Positions 39,563 to 48,128 of a stretch of DNA of 64,000 nt are shown here, piece by piece. The stretch's first letter is position 1. Every line of letters starts with the position of its first letter. The notes under the pieces were generated by a model, which had not been told where the DNA came from, searched no databases, and saw only the letters and a program-made list of their open reading frames with translations. The DNA comes from Streptomyces sp. CB02009. Lineage in GTDB: Bacteria > Actinomycetota > Actinomycetes > Streptomycetales > Streptomycetaceae. Made by a program: the position numbers and the translations under genes. The DNA lies in assembly GCF_001905825.1 (NCBI RefSeq), contig NZ_LIVV01000006.1, forward strand, positions 124,001 through 188,000, given 5' to 3'.

Positions 39563-40618
39563 GTGACCGTGACCATTGCCGGCGGGGACGCCGTCACCGA
39601 CGGTCAGGGGGCCGTGCGCCTCCTGGACCGGACGCGGGCGGCCGTCCACCCCCAACTGCGCTCGACCGTCGAGACCCTGCCGGGTTCGATGCGGCGGGTC
39701 GCGATGTACCACTTCGGCTGGGAGCACGCCGACGGCACCCCGGCCACGGAGCAGCCGGGCAAGGCCATCCGGCCCGCCCTGGTCCTCGCGGCGACGCGCG
39801 CGCTCGGCGCGGACGAGGGCCCGGCGGTGCGGGCGGCGGCGGCGGTGGAGCTCGCGCACAACTTCACCCTGCTCCACGACGACATCGTCGACGAGGACGT
39901 GACCCGGCGGCACCGGCCCACCGCCTGGACGGTCTTCGGCATCCCGGACGCGCTGATCGCCGGCGACGCGATGAGCGCGCTCGCCCTGCGGATGCTCGCC
40001 GAGGATCCGCACCCCGCCTCGGCGGCCGCCTCCGCCCGGCTCGCCGCCTGTGTGATCGAGCTCTGCGCGGGGCAGCAGGCCGACTGCGCCTTCGAGCAGC
40101 GGGCGCCGCGCGAGGTCTCGCTCGACGAGTGCCTGGCCATGGCCACCGCCAAGACCGGTGCGCTGCTCGGCGCCTCCTGCGCCATCGGCGCGCTCTACGC
40201 GGGCGCGGGGGAGGAGGAGGTGGCGGCGATGGACGCGTTCGGCCGGGAGGCGGGCCTCGCCTTCCAGCTGATCGACGACCTCATCGGGATCTGGGGCGAC
40301 CCGGACCGTACGGGCAAGCCCGCCGGGGCCGATCTGGTCGCGCACAAGAAGTCGCTGCCGGTGGTGGCGGCGCTCGCCTCGGGGACGCCGGCGGGCGACG
40401 AGCTGGCCGAGCTGTACGCCCGCCCGGTGCTCGACGCCGCGGCGGTACGGGCGGCCGCGGACGCGGTCGAGCGGGCCGGGGGGCGCGACTGGGCGCAGGA
40501 CCAGGCGGCCGAGCGGATGGGGCGCGCCGTCGAGCATCTGGCCCAGGCGGTCCCGGACCTGGCGGCGGCGGGGGACATGCTGGCGCTTGCGGAGTTCGTC
40601 ACGCGGCGCACGCGCTGA
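39563..40618 (+). CDS. Polyprenyl diphosphate synthase, likely encapsulin cargo
   Basis: A 351-residue trans-prenyltransferase that joins isopentenyl diphosphate to allylic diphosphates. The first aspartate-rich motif is DDIVDED (Asp106-110), the second is DDLIGIWGD (Asp238 onward), and the substrate segment is GKAIRPAL near 72. GTG 39563 with GAAGGAA upstream is preferred. The frame stays open for 44 more codons upstream into the eshA gene. It is the usual partner of family 2B encapsulins, though some clusters carry a terpene cyclase instead. Product chain length cannot be read reliably. Confidence 0.9.
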   Translation: MTVTIAGGDAVTDGQGAVRLLDRTRAAVHPQLRSTVETLPGSMRRVAMYHFGWEHADGTPATEQPGKAIRPALVLAATRALGADEGPAVRAAAAVELAHNFTLLHDDIVDEDVTRRHRPTAWTVFGIPDALIAGDAMSALALRMLAEDPHPASAAASARLAACVIELCAGQQADCAFEQRAPREVSLDECLAMATAKTGALLGASCAIGALYAGAGEEEVAAMDAFGREAGLAFQLIDDLIGIWGDPDRTGKPAGADLVAHKKSLPVVAALASGTPAGDELAELYARPVLDAAAVRAAADAVERAGGRDWAQDQAAERMGRAVEHLAQAVPDLAAAGDMLALAEFVTRRTR

Positions 40619-40633
40619 GACCGCGGGGCCTCG

Positions 40634-41209
40634 TCACGTCTCGGGGACGATCCGGTCGACCACGGTCTCGATGAGGTCGTCCAGGTCCCGGTCGCCGTGC
40701 AGGCCGGGGACCGTGAAGTGGTCGAACAGCAGCCCGGTGAGGGCGAAGTAGAGCAGCCGGACGGTGTCCGCGTCCCCGGGCATCGCGGCCTCCAGGTGCC
40801 CCCGGATGTTCGCGTCCAGGTCCCTGCGGAGCACCTTGGTGAGCTGGGTCCGCAGCTCGGGACGGCGCACCGCTTCGAGGCGGAGCTCGAAGAGCCCGAG
40901 GTAGCAGGTGCGCTCGGCGGCGAGCCGCTGGGCGACCTCGCGCATGAGCGCGAAGACCAGGGCGCGGCTCGGCGTCTGCAGCAGGGCGTCCTCCATGACT
41001 CCGGGCTCCGGGGTGAGCCGTACGAAGATCCGGTCGGCGACCTCGGAGAGCACCTGGTCGCGGTCGCGGAAGTAGTTGGACGAGGTGCCCGCGGGGACGC
41101 CCGCGCAGGCGTCGACCGCGCGGAAGGTCAGCCCGCGGGCGCCTTCGTCCGCCAGGACCTGGATGGCGGCGTCGAGCAGCGCCGTCCGTCGTTCGGGGTT
41201 TCTCGCCAT
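40634..41209 (-). CDS. TetR family transcriptional regulator
   Basis: A 191-residue repressor with the helix-turn-helix LTFRAVDACAGVPAGTSSNYF at about residues 27-47 and a helical ligand-binding C-terminal domain. It diverges from the RibD-like reductase gene, with a gcaaccac/gtggttgc inverted repeat between them. Convergent with the prenyl synthase gene, separated by only 15 bases with no hairpin. Likely represses the reductase and itself. Confidence 0.88.
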   Translation of the reverse strand: MARNPERRTALLDAAIQVLADEGARGLTFRAVDACAGVPAGTSSNYFRDRDQVLSEVADRIFVRLTPEPGVMEDALLQTPSRALVFALMREVAQRLAAERTCYLGLFELRLEAVRRPELRTQLTKVLRRDLDANIRGHLEAAMPGDADTVRLLYFALTGLLFDHFTVPGLHGDRDLDDLIETVVDRIVPET

Positions 41210-41242
41210 GCCGTGTTCCTTCGTCGTGGAAAAGAGTCTTGC

Positions 41243-41282
41243 GCAACCACTACAGATGAAGCACTATAACCGTCGTGGTTGC
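41243..41282. promoter_or_regulatory. Inverted-repeat operator between TetR and reductase genes
   Basis: GCAACCAC at 41243-41250 faces GTGGTTGC at 41275-41282, 24 bases apart, in the 109-base divergent promoter region. The AT-rich centre (CACTATAAC) may hold a -10 element. Probable TetR operator. Confidence 0.65.
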
Positions 41283-41318
41283 GATCGCAGCCATGATCCG
41301 TAGTGGAAGAGGACCGGT

Positions 41319-41900
41319 TTGCGCAAGCTCACGTACTTCATCGCCTGCACCATCGACGGCTTCATCGGTGACCCCAAGGGCGATGCCACCTCCATGTACC
41401 CGTTCGTGGACGCCGAGTTCCTGGAGTTCCTGACCGGCGAGTACCCGGAGACCGTCTCGGCGCAGGGCCGGGAGATGCTCGGGATCGACGCCGAGAACAA
41501 GCGGTTCGACACGGTCGTGCAGGGGCTGGGCTCGTACCAGCTCGCCCTGGACATGGGGATCACCAGCCCGTACGGCCACCTGCGGGAGCTCGTCGCCACC
41601 CGCTCGCTGGCCGAGTCGCCCGACGCGAACGTCGAGCTGATCGCCGACGACCTCGTCGGCCGGATCCGCGAGCTCAAGGCCGAGGACAGCCCCCTGGACA
41701 TCTGGCTCTGCGGCGGCTCTGTGATCGCCGGCGAGCTCATCGACGAGATCGACGAGCTGGTCATCAAGACCTACCCGCAGGTGTACGGCTCCGGCATGCC
41801 GATGTTCGGCGCCGACTTCGAGCCCCGCGACTTCGAGCTGGACGACCTGCGCGTCTTCGGCAACGGCGCCTTCGTCCGTACGTACACCAGGAAGCGGTAG
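41319..41900 (+). CDS. Dihydrofolate-reductase-fold (RibD C-terminal domain) protein
   Basis: A 193-residue single-domain reductase of the RibD_C family. The start TTG (41319) follows GGAAGAGGACC. Family-typical segments are FIACTIDGFIGDP at residue 7 and DIWLCGGSVIAGELIDEIDEL near 127. Such stand-alone members use NADPH but their substrates are seldom known; some contribute to drug or oxidant resistance. The divergent TetR gene suggests control by a small-molecule ligand. Confidence 0.84.
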   Translation: MRKLTYFIACTIDGFIGDPKGDATSMYPFVDAEFLEFLTGEYPETVSAQGREMLGIDAENKRFDTVVQGLGSYQLALDMGITSPYGHLRELVATRSLAESPDANVELIADDLVGRIRELKAEDSPLDIWLCGGSVIAGELIDEIDELVIKTYPQVYGSGMPMFGADFEPRDFELDDLRVFGNGAFVRTYTRKR

Positions 41901-41943
41901 CCGGCGGCAGGCGCTCCCGGGCGAGCCGACCTACCCTGGACTC

Positions 41944-42186
41944 ATGGGTGACGAGGCGTCTCACACGACGCGGGACCCCCGGGCCGCGCACGACTGCCCG
42001 GTCTGCGGGCAGCCGCTGGCGACGACGGCCACCCGGCACAAGGTCCTCGGGGCCTGGGTGCCGGAGTGGGAGGTGCACCCCTGTCGCAATCCGGACTGCG
42101 GGCGCCCCGTCGCGGGTGCGGAAGCCGCGAGCGCGCACGTGACCGGCAAGAACGGCGAGATCGGGAGAAGTCAGGCCACGGGGTGA
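41944..42186 (+). CDS. Small zinc-ribbon protein
   Basis: An 80-residue protein with two cysteine pairs, CPVCGQPL near residue 18 and CRNPDCGR near 47, forming a probable zinc ribbon between charged ends. No family name can be given with confidence. The start ATG 41944 lies 44 bases after the reductase gene, so it may be the second gene of that operon. Confidence 0.6.
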   Translation: MGDEASHTTRDPRAAHDCPVCGQPLATTATRHKVLGAWVPEWEVHPCRNPDCGRPVAGAEAASAHVTGKNGEIGRSQATG

Positions 42187-42228
42187 CCGGACGCGCGCCG
42201 GGGCCGGTCCTACGGTTACAGTCCGCGC

Positions 42229-42645
42229 ATGTCATCGGAGTCGACGGAAGTCTGGACCGGCTGGTACCGGGACCGCAGCGGCGCGGAAGCGATCGTCATC
42301 ACGGCCGACGGGCGGCATGTCGCCACCCGGATCAGGGGGATCGAGTACACGGGCGAGGGTTTCGCCGCGCTCAGCGCGGTGGAGGGCGGGCAGGCCCTCA
42401 CCGCCTGCGTCCTGGAGTGGGACCTGCCGCTCCCCGTCGTCACGGACGGCGCCGCCCAACAGGCCACGCTGGCCTGCCTGCTGACCCTCGGCGAGCGCGC
42501 GGACCTCAGCCTGACGCTGCACTACGGCGGCGCCGCCTTCGAAGCGTGCGTCGCCGGGGGTGACTTCGACGGGGCGCTCGAACGGGTCAGGCGCCAGCTG
42601 CCGCCCGGCGCGGACTTCGGCCGCCGACTGCTCCAGGCCGCCTGA
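42229..42645 (+). CDS. Conserved hypothetical protein (DUF6304-like)
   Basis: A 138-residue soluble protein without signal peptide or motif I recognise beyond a general resemblance to Streptomyces DUF6304 proteins. It contains short acidic and hydrophobic stretches (VWTGWYRDRSGAEAIVITAD at the start) and a Cys pair at CVLEWD and CLLTLG. Codon use is normal. Follows the zinc-ribbon gene by 42 bases in the same direction. Confidence 0.55.
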   Translation: MSSESTEVWTGWYRDRSGAEAIVITADGRHVATRIRGIEYTGEGFAALSAVEGGQALTACVLEWDLPLPVVTDGAAQQATLACLLTLGERADLSLTLHYGGAAFEACVAGGDFDGALERVRRQLPPGADFGRRLLQAA

Positions 42646-42743
42646 GCGCGGCTCGGAGCACGGCCCCGAGCACGGCCGCCGGGCGGGCTGAGTGCGCCCG
42701 TCGGGCCGCCCGAGAGCACCCGTACCGGAACGGAGAACGAGGA

Positions 42744-42773
42744 CGGCGGCGCCCCGGGGAGGGGGCGCCGCCG
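42744..42773. terminator. Terminator between the hypothetical gene and snpA
   Basis: A perfect 12-bp stem (CGGCGGCGCCCC and its complement) with a GGGGAG loop, followed on the plus side by CTTCTCGTCTC. Serves the convergent pair. Confidence 0.82.
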
Positions 42774-42792
42774 CTTCTCGTCTCCCGCCCGC

Positions 42793-43449
42793 TCAGCTCT
42801 TGAACGCGGAGGCGAGGCCGTAGCGCCACAACTGGTCGACGCGGGACCGCTCCTGGGCGTTCGGCTGGGCGTTCTGGCAGGACGTGCCGGGGCCGCCGCC
42901 CGACATCAGCTCGCTGCACGGACCGCTGTAGTGGTCCGGCAGTCCGAGGACGTGACCCGTCTCGTGGGTGGTCACCCGGGTGGAGTTGTACTGCTGGTTC
43001 TGCCGGTAGTCGAGGAAGATGTAGCCGCTGCCGTGGCCGTCGGTGCTCGCGTACGAGCCACGGGAGTCGTTGCCCTCGTAGTAGCGGAAGTCGGGGTTGC
43101 TGCCCTCGACGAGCCGGACGTTCACCACCGAGCTGTTCCATATCTGGGCCGAGCGGGAGATCTGGCTGCGGAAGCTCGGCGCGTTGGCGGAGCTGTAGAC
43201 CACGGTGACGGCGGCCGCGCCGGGGGCGGCGGCCCGCTTCTTCGCCACCGACTTCACGACCGCGTCGAAGAAGGCCTGGTTGGCCTTCGCCTCCGCGGCC
43301 GAACCGGCGTACGCCACGGCGGCGTTGCCGGCGGCCGGGACGCCGGTGGGGGCGCTCGCGGCCACGGCGGGGGCCGCGCCGAGGGAGGCGGCGAGACCGA
43401 GGCCGAGGGCGGTGGCCAGGACAGAGGTGAGGACCTTGGGGTGACGCAT
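42793..43449 (-). CDS. snpA: Snapalysin-type secreted zinc metalloprotease
   Basis: A 218-residue exported protease. Residues 1-30 are a signal peptide ending near APAVAA, and a propeptide lies between. The catalytic motif is THETGHVLGLPDHYSG near 160 (HExxH plus third ligand Asp), typical of snapalysins, which prefer aromatic P1' sites. ATG 43449 has GGAGGA upstream. Divergent from a LysR-type regulator, the known snpA/snpR arrangement. Confidence 0.94.
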   Translation of the reverse strand: MRHPKVLTSVLATALGLGLAASLGAAPAVAASAPTGVPAAGNAAVAYAGSAAEAKANQAFFDAVVKSVAKKRAAAPGAAAVTVVYSSANAPSFRSQISRSAQIWNSSVVNVRLVEGSNPDFRYYEGNDSRGSYASTDGHGSGYIFLDYRQNQQYNSTRVTTHETGHVLGLPDHYSGPCSELMSGGGPGTSCQNAQPNAQERSRVDQLWRYGLASAFKS

Positions 43450-43562
43450 GGGGGGCTCCTCCTGTAGGGGATGGGAGAGAGTCTCGGGGGAGCCGGGGCT
43501 GGTGGGGATGATGTCAACCGGCGATAGCATCACCGCATCACCTGGTCGAAACACTCCCAACT

Positions 43563-43579
43563 ACCTTGAAATCAAAGGT
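43563..43579. promoter_or_regulatory. LysR-type operator in the snpA/snpR intergenic region
   Basis: ACCTTGAAATCAAAGGT is an imperfect palindrome (ACCTT-N7-AAGGT) with a T-N11-A core, the shape recognised by LysR regulators. Lies between the divergent promoters. Confidence 0.6.
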
Positions 43580-43635
43580 GATTGAGGGGTTCCGGGTATC
43601 TGGTGCGAGCCATGGAGCCGTCCTACCCTCGGGGC

Positions 43636-44604
43636 ATGGAGCTGGAGGTGAGACACCTGCGCGCGCTCTGCGCCATCGCGGACACGGGCAGCCTGCACAA
43701 GGCGGCCCGGCAACTGGGCATGAGCCAGCCCTCGCTGACCACCCAGCTGCGCCGCATCGAGAACTCCCTGGGCGCCGAGCTCTTCTCCCGCGGCCGCACC
43801 GGCTGCCTCCCCACCCCGCTCGGCCGCTCCCTGCTCAGCCGGGCCCGCCCGCTCGTCGCCGACATGGCGGCGCTCGTCACCGAGACCAGGGCCGCGGCCG
43901 CCCGCACCGACCGACTCGGGCTCCGCGTCGGCTCCACCGCGAGCCGGGCACTGCCGGGCTGGCTGCGCCGGCTCCGCCAGCGGCTGCCCGGCACCGACAT
44001 CGGCCTGCGCATGGACGTCTCCGCCAACGCGCTGCTGCGGAGCGTCGCCGCCGGGCAGCTCGACGTGGCCTTCGTGCACGAGGTGGAGGGCTGCCCGCTA
44101 CGGGTCCCCGAGGGCCTCGGGGAGCGGGTCCTGGTCGCCCGCGAACCGCAGTTCGTCTCCCTGGCCCCCGACCATCCGGCCGCCGCCCGGCCCGTGGTGG
44201 ACCTCGCCGACCTGGCCGGCGACCACTGGATGGTCGACCCGACCGTGGACGGCGAATGGGACGGCCTGCGCCGGGTCCTGGACGCCGCCGGCATCGACCC
44301 CCCGCTGCTCCACGGCGACTACCACACGGCCGCCTCCCTCATCGTCCTCGGCGAGGCCGTCGCCCCCTGCCAGCCGACCTCCGTCCCGCGCGAGGACATG
44401 GCCGTCCGCCCGCTGCGCGGCGACCCGCTGGCCGTCCGGCTCCTGCTGTACGGGCGTCCCGGGGCGCCCCTGGACACGCTGTACGCGGAACTCGCGGCGG
44501 CCTACCGGGAGGTGGCCCTCAGGGCCGCCCCGTACCGCGAGTGGCTGCGGCGGCAGGGGACGGCGGCGGGGCTGTCGGTGGGACCGTGCATGATGACGGC
44601 ATGA
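43636..44604 (+). CDS. snpR: LysR family regulator of the snapalysin gene
   Basis: A 322-residue LysR-type activator. Winged helix at residues 1-62 (LHKAARQLGMSQPSLTTQLRRI), followed by the periplasmic-binding-like effector domain. Divergent from snpA with an operator between them, matching the characterised SnpR system. ATG 43636 is preferred over 43612 because it leaves MELEVRHLRAL as the conserved opening. Stop overlaps the next gene (ATGA). Confidence 0.85.
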   Translation: MELEVRHLRALCAIADTGSLHKAARQLGMSQPSLTTQLRRIENSLGAELFSRGRTGCLPTPLGRSLLSRARPLVADMAALVTETRAAAARTDRLGLRVGSTASRALPGWLRRLRQRLPGTDIGLRMDVSANALLRSVAAGQLDVAFVHEVEGCPLRVPEGLGERVLVAREPQFVSLAPDHPAAARPVVDLADLAGDHWMVDPTVDGEWDGLRRVLDAAGIDPPLLHGDYHTAASLIVLGEAVAPCQPTSVPREDMAVRPLRGDPLAVRLLLYGRPGAPLDTLYAELAAAYREVALRAAPYREWLRRQGTAAGLSVGPCMMTA

Positions 44605-45077
44605 GCGCACACCCGGCACCGGCACAGGTCCGACCCGCACGCCCCGAGGACCTGCCGCGGGTCGTGGAACTCATCGCCGAGCACGCGGCGTACGAGAAGG
44701 CGGCGCCCCCGGCCCCCGGCCTCGCGGACCGGCTCGCCGGCCTCCTCTTCGGCACCGAACCGCCCCGCCTGCGCTGCCTGGTCGCGGCCCTCCCCGACGG
44801 CACCCTCGCGGGCTACGCGAGCTGCGCCCCGGAGCTCTCCACCTGGGACGGCACGGAGTACCTCCACATGGACTGCCTGTACCTCACGGAGGCCTCCCGG
44901 GGCCACGGCCTGGGCCCGCTCCTGATGGCGGCGGTCCGCGCGGAGGCGGGCCGGCTCGGGCTCGCGGAGATCCAGTGGCAGACCCCCGCGTGGAACGAGG
45001 GCGCGATCCGCTTCTACGACCGGCTGGGCGCCACCTCGAAGGAGAAGCACCGCTACAGCCTCCGCGCGGAGGCGTAG
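44601..45077 (+). CDS. GNAT family N-acetyltransferase
   Basis: A 158-residue GNAT domain with the CoA loop SRGHGLGPLLMAAV near 102 and the C-terminal RFYDRLGA segment. Start ATG 44601 overlaps the LysR stop, so the pair is co-transcribed. Substrate unknown; an association with protease regulation is not established. Confidence 0.85.
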   Translation: MSAHPAPAQVRPARPEDLPRVVELIAEHAAYEKAAPPAPGLADRLAGLLFGTEPPRLRCLVAALPDGTLAGYASCAPELSTWDGTEYLHMDCLYLTEASRGHGLGPLLMAAVRAEAGRLGLAEIQWQTPAWNEGAIRFYDRLGATSKEKHRYSLRAEA

Positions 45078-45081
45078 GCGG

Positions 45082-45205
45082 TCCGCGGGGCTCGGACCGC
45101 AGGGCTCGGCAGGATCGCAGGGCTCGGCAGGTCCGCGGGGCTCGGCAGGATCGCGGGGCTCGGCAGGTCCGCGGGGCTCGGCAGGTCCGCGGGGCTCAGC
45201 CGCGG
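45082..45205. repeat. Tandem ~18-bp GC-rich repeat array
   Basis: About six copies of an 18-base unit (GGGCTCGGCAGGTCCGCG with A/T variants) run from 45082 to 45205, ending over the stop codon of the convergent SUKH gene at 45196. Confidence 0.85.
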
Positions 45206-46395
45206 GGCGGCGGCTCCCTAGGCGGCCACGGTCCGGCGAGCAGCCGCTCGGACTCGGCGACGATCGCCGCGACGAGCCGCTCGCGCGTGCCCTCCCGGGC
45301 GGCCGCCCAGTCGTAGGAGGCATCCGTCGCGTCGACCAGCGGCCGCAGCGCCGACGGCCGGCCCAGGGCGTGCCAGCCCTCGTACGTGACGAGGTCGCCC
45401 CCGGCCCCGGGGGCCAGACTCCCGTTCACGATCAGCCGCAGCCACCAGCGCACCAGCTCCCAGCGGGCGGCCTCCCACGGCAGACCGGAGTCGTCCGGGG
45501 GCAGGGTGTCGACGAGGCCCAGCTCGCCGAGGACCCGCTCGAAGAGCTCTTCGGCGCGTTCGTGCTCGTGCCGGGCCAGACCGGCGAGCAGCGGAAGGGA
45601 CTCCGCCTCGACGTCGAGCAGCAGCGCGCCGAGGCCCGCCTCGATCAGCTGCTCCGGCGAGGGCCGGCGTCCGACGAGCCGCTCGACCGCCAGCATCCGG
45701 AGGCACTCGACGGCCTCCCGCGGGGTGTCGGCGTAGGGGGCGTACGGGGTGGGGGCGGTGACGTCGATGCCGGGACCGCCGCTGACGAAGTACGCCCAGA
45801 AGTCGGTGGTCGTCCGGGCGGGCGCGCTGCTCGCCCGGCCGGTGAACTCGTGCCGGAGGTAGTCGGCGAGGTCGTTCCCGTAGACGATGATGTCGGTCTG
45901 GACGACGGACAGCACGGGGTGCCCCCAGTCGCCCGGTGTGCCGGGCAGGTAGCGGTGGCTGTAGAGGGGGACCAGCGGGGGGACGCTCGCCAGCTCGGCC
46001 CGCGCGAGGCGCAGTGCCTCGGCGACCCGGGAGGGCCTGGGGCCCCAGGCGGGATGCCAGAAGCCGTTGTGCTCCACGTCGAAGAGAAGGCCGTCCGCGG
46101 GCCGGGCGAGCCGGTCGGCCAGGTCGTCGGGGTCGCCGCCGCGCCAGTCGGGCCAGTGCGGCGACCCGAGGGGCAGCCCTGCGGCGAGGAACACCCGGTG
46201 GTCCGCCGCGAACCGGCACCCGAACCGCTCCTCGACCGCGTCGAGTTCCGCCTCGCCGAGACCGGGCGCGATCTCGGCCGGGACCAGGCGCAGGAGGGCC
46301 CGGGCGTCCTCGGCGGTCAGCCGCGGGGGCGGGGCGGCCGGAGCGGACGGCGGGCCCGGAGCGGACGCGGAGGACGGCAGGTGGGGCGTGGTCAT
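45196..46395 (-). CDS. SMI1/KNR4 (SUKH) family protein
   Basis: A 399-residue protein. After a Pro/Ala-rich leader comes a SUKH domain (about 40-190) with AEIAPGLGEAELDAVEERFG and the DADGLLFDVEHNGFWHPAWG stretch. A second, helical half follows. SUKH proteins bind toxins as immunity or sorting factors in contact-dependent systems, but free-standing ones in Streptomyces have unknown roles. ATG 46395. The C-terminal end abuts the tandem repeat. Confidence 0.75.
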   Translation of the reverse strand: MTTPHLPSSASAPGPPSAPAAPPPRLTAEDARALLRLVPAEIAPGLGEAELDAVEERFGCRFAADHRVFLAAGLPLGSPHWPDWRGGDPDDLADRLARPADGLLFDVEHNGFWHPAWGPRPSRVAEALRLARAELASVPPLVPLYSHRYLPGTPGDWGHPVLSVVQTDIIVYGNDLADYLRHEFTGRASSAPARTTTDFWAYFVSGGPGIDVTAPTPYAPYADTPREAVECLRMLAVERLVGRRPSPEQLIEAGLGALLLDVEAESLPLLAGLARHEHERAEELFERVLGELGLVDTLPPDDSGLPWEAARWELVRWWLRLIVNGSLAPGAGGDLVTYEGWHALGRPSALRPLVDATDASYDWAAAREGTRERLVAAIVAESERLLAGPWPPREPPPRG

Positions 46396-46408
46396 GCCGG
46401 GAAGCCTA

Positions 46409-47062
46409 GTGACGCACACTCGTCGGGTGATCGAACTGCATCCCGTCCTGGAGATCCTCGGCCCGCGCGACTTCGACCTCTGGCCGGTCGCGGATCCGGG
46501 GACGTACGCCTTCCTGCCGCTCAGCGGCCGGCTCCGTACGGAGGAGGTCGGTACGGCGGTGATGCGCGTCGCCGAGTGCAACGACGTCGATCCGGCGGAC
46601 GAGGACCACCCGCGGCGCCCGGCCGATCCGCTGGGCGGCTTCCTCCACGGACTGCTGACCATGCAGGACCTCTTCGCGCCCGGGGGGCTGCGGGTCACCG
46701 ACACCGCGACCGGTGTCGCGTTCGTGCCCGGCTGCTGCAACGGGCTGGACGAGCGGCTCGACTGGTTCGAGGTCCTGGACGGGGACGGGTGGGCCGGCTT
46801 CGGCCACGGCCCCTCGCCGCTCGCGGAGCGCGTCGGCGACGCGGTGCGGCTGACCGTCGACGTGGACCGGGCCGACAGCCCGGTGATCGAGCTCCCCGCC
46901 ACCGACCTGCGGCGCCTGCTGGCCGAGGCGGAGCGCGACCTGGCCGACTTCCACAGGCTGGCCACCGGGTGGACGACCCGGTACGTCCCCGGCCACGCGC
47001 CCGCGGTGGCCGACGCGCTGGCCAGGGCCCTGGGGCTGCCGGCGACTACGAAGCGGCGTTAG
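46409..47062 (+). CDS. Hypothetical protein
   Basis: A 217-residue soluble protein without recognised domains. It shows a Cys pair GCCNGLDERLDWFEV, several Asp/Glu-rich turns and a C-terminal basic tail. No signal peptide. Start GTG 46409 has GGGAAG before it; an internal GTG at 46427 is the alternative. Divergent from the SUKH gene with only 13 bases between starts, so the pair may be functionally linked. Confidence 0.6.
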   Translation: MTHTRRVIELHPVLEILGPRDFDLWPVADPGTYAFLPLSGRLRTEEVGTAVMRVAECNDVDPADEDHPRRPADPLGGFLHGLLTMQDLFAPGGLRVTDTATGVAFVPGCCNGLDERLDWFEVLDGDGWAGFGHGPSPLAERVGDAVRLTVDVDRADSPVIELPATDLRRLLAEAERDLADFHRLATGWTTRYVPGHAPAVADALARALGLPATTKRR

Positions 47063-47065
47063 GCC

Positions 47066-47452
47066 CTACTCCGTGACGTCCTGCGGGTACCAGCGCAGCT
47101 CGACCGTGTTGCCGTCCGGGTCCCTGACGTAGACCGACTGGGCCGAACCGCGGGCGCCCCAGCGGGGGACGGGGCCCTCGATGACGTCGAACGTCCCGGC
47201 GTCGAGGACCTCCTGCCAGTCGAGCGGGTCCACGACGAGACATATGTGGTCGACGTTGGACTCGCCGCGCGGGCGCGAGAACAGGTCGATGACGGTGCTC
47301 TCGTCGATCCGCACGGACGGGAACGACACCTTCCCGGCCCGCCATTCCTCGACCCGCTCGCCCGCGAGCCCGAGGGGCCCGGTGTAGAAAGCGAGGGCCT
47401 TGTCGACGTCGGTCACGTTGAGTACCAGGTGGTCGAATGCCTTGACGCGCAT
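47066..47452 (-). CDS. VOC (glyoxalase/bleomycin-resistance) family protein
   Basis: A 128-residue single VOC domain of two beta-alpha-beta repeats. Metal ligands are likely His8 in FDHLVLNV, Glu/His in VDHICLVV near 70 and Glu in GNTVELRWYP near 118. The family includes glyoxalases, dioxygenases and antibiotic-binding proteins, so the function is not specific. ATG 47452. Upstream is the sodN terminator region. Confidence 0.82.
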   Translation of the reverse strand: MRVKAFDHLVLNVTDVDKALAFYTGPLGLAGERVEEWRAGKVSFPSVRIDESTVIDLFSRPRGESNVDHICLVVDPLDWQEVLDAGTFDVIEGPVPRWGARGSAQSVYVRDPDGNTVELRWYPQDVTE

Positions 47453-47498
47453 GGTGCATCACCCTTCTGTAGGAACGTCGGAATTGCGGCGGAAAAGT

Positions 47499-47537
47499 CC
47501 GAAGGGGTACGACCGCCAGGCGGTCGTACCCCTTCGG
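47499..47537 (-). terminator. sodN terminator
   Basis: A 17-18-bp perfect stem (CCGAAGGGGTACGACCG and its complement) with a short loop, 17 bases after the sodN stop. Confidence 0.88.
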
Positions 47538-47553
47538 AAGGGAAGAAAGAGGG

Positions 47554-47949
47554 TCAGGCCTTCTTCGTCTCCCAGAAAATGCGGTCGATCTCGGCGATGA
47601 GCTCCAGCGCCTTCTCGCCCGTCTTCGGGTCCGTCGACGCCTTGGCGGCCGAAAGGGCCTTCAGGGTGTCGTTGACCAGCTGGTTGAGCTCGGGGTACTT
47701 CTCGAAGTGCGGGGCCTTGAAGTAGTCGCTCCAGAGCACCGAGACGTGGTGCTTGGCGAGCTCCGCGCGCTGCTCCTTGATGACCGTGGCGCGGGCGCGG
47801 AAGTGCGCGTCCTCGTTCGCCAGGTACTTCTCCTGGACAGCCTTGACAGACTCGGCCTCGATGCGGGCCTGGGCCGGGTCGTACACGCCGCACGGGAGGT
47901 CGCAGTGGGCGCTGACCTTCACCTTGGGGGCAAACAGGCGGGAGAGCAT
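47554..47949 (-). CDS. sodN: Nickel-containing superoxide dismutase
   Basis: A 131-residue precursor. The nickel hook motif HCDLPCGVYDPAQ begins at His15; the first 14 residues are removed by SodX so that His15 becomes the N-terminus that binds Ni together with Cys16 and Cys20. Four-helix bundle residues follow. It destroys superoxide in the cytoplasm. In Streptomyces sodN and the Fe-enzyme sodF are oppositely regulated by nickel. No Nur box could be recognised here. Confidence 0.97.
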   Translation of the reverse strand: MLSRLFAPKVKVSAHCDLPCGVYDPAQARIEAESVKAVQEKYLANEDAHFRARATVIKEQRAELAKHHVSVLWSDYFKAPHFEKYPELNQLVNDTLKALSAAKASTDPKTGEKALELIAEIDRIFWETKKA

Positions 47950-48128
47950 TGAGCCGTCCTTCCTCGTGATCGTCTTCTCAGGTGGGACATTACTCGGTGA
48001 GAAGGGCGATTTCGCGGGCGCCCCCTGGGGCTTAGGTCAAAAGTCCAGGGTCGGCATGGGACTCGTGTACGAGTGAACGAGCGGATGTGTGGGTCGATGC
48101 GGGTGTGGAGCGGCGGGCGGAGCGGGCG

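Noticed and set aside
45082..45205. CRISPR-like array
   Set aside because: Repeats are 18 bp and directly adjacent without unique spacers; no cas genes nearby.
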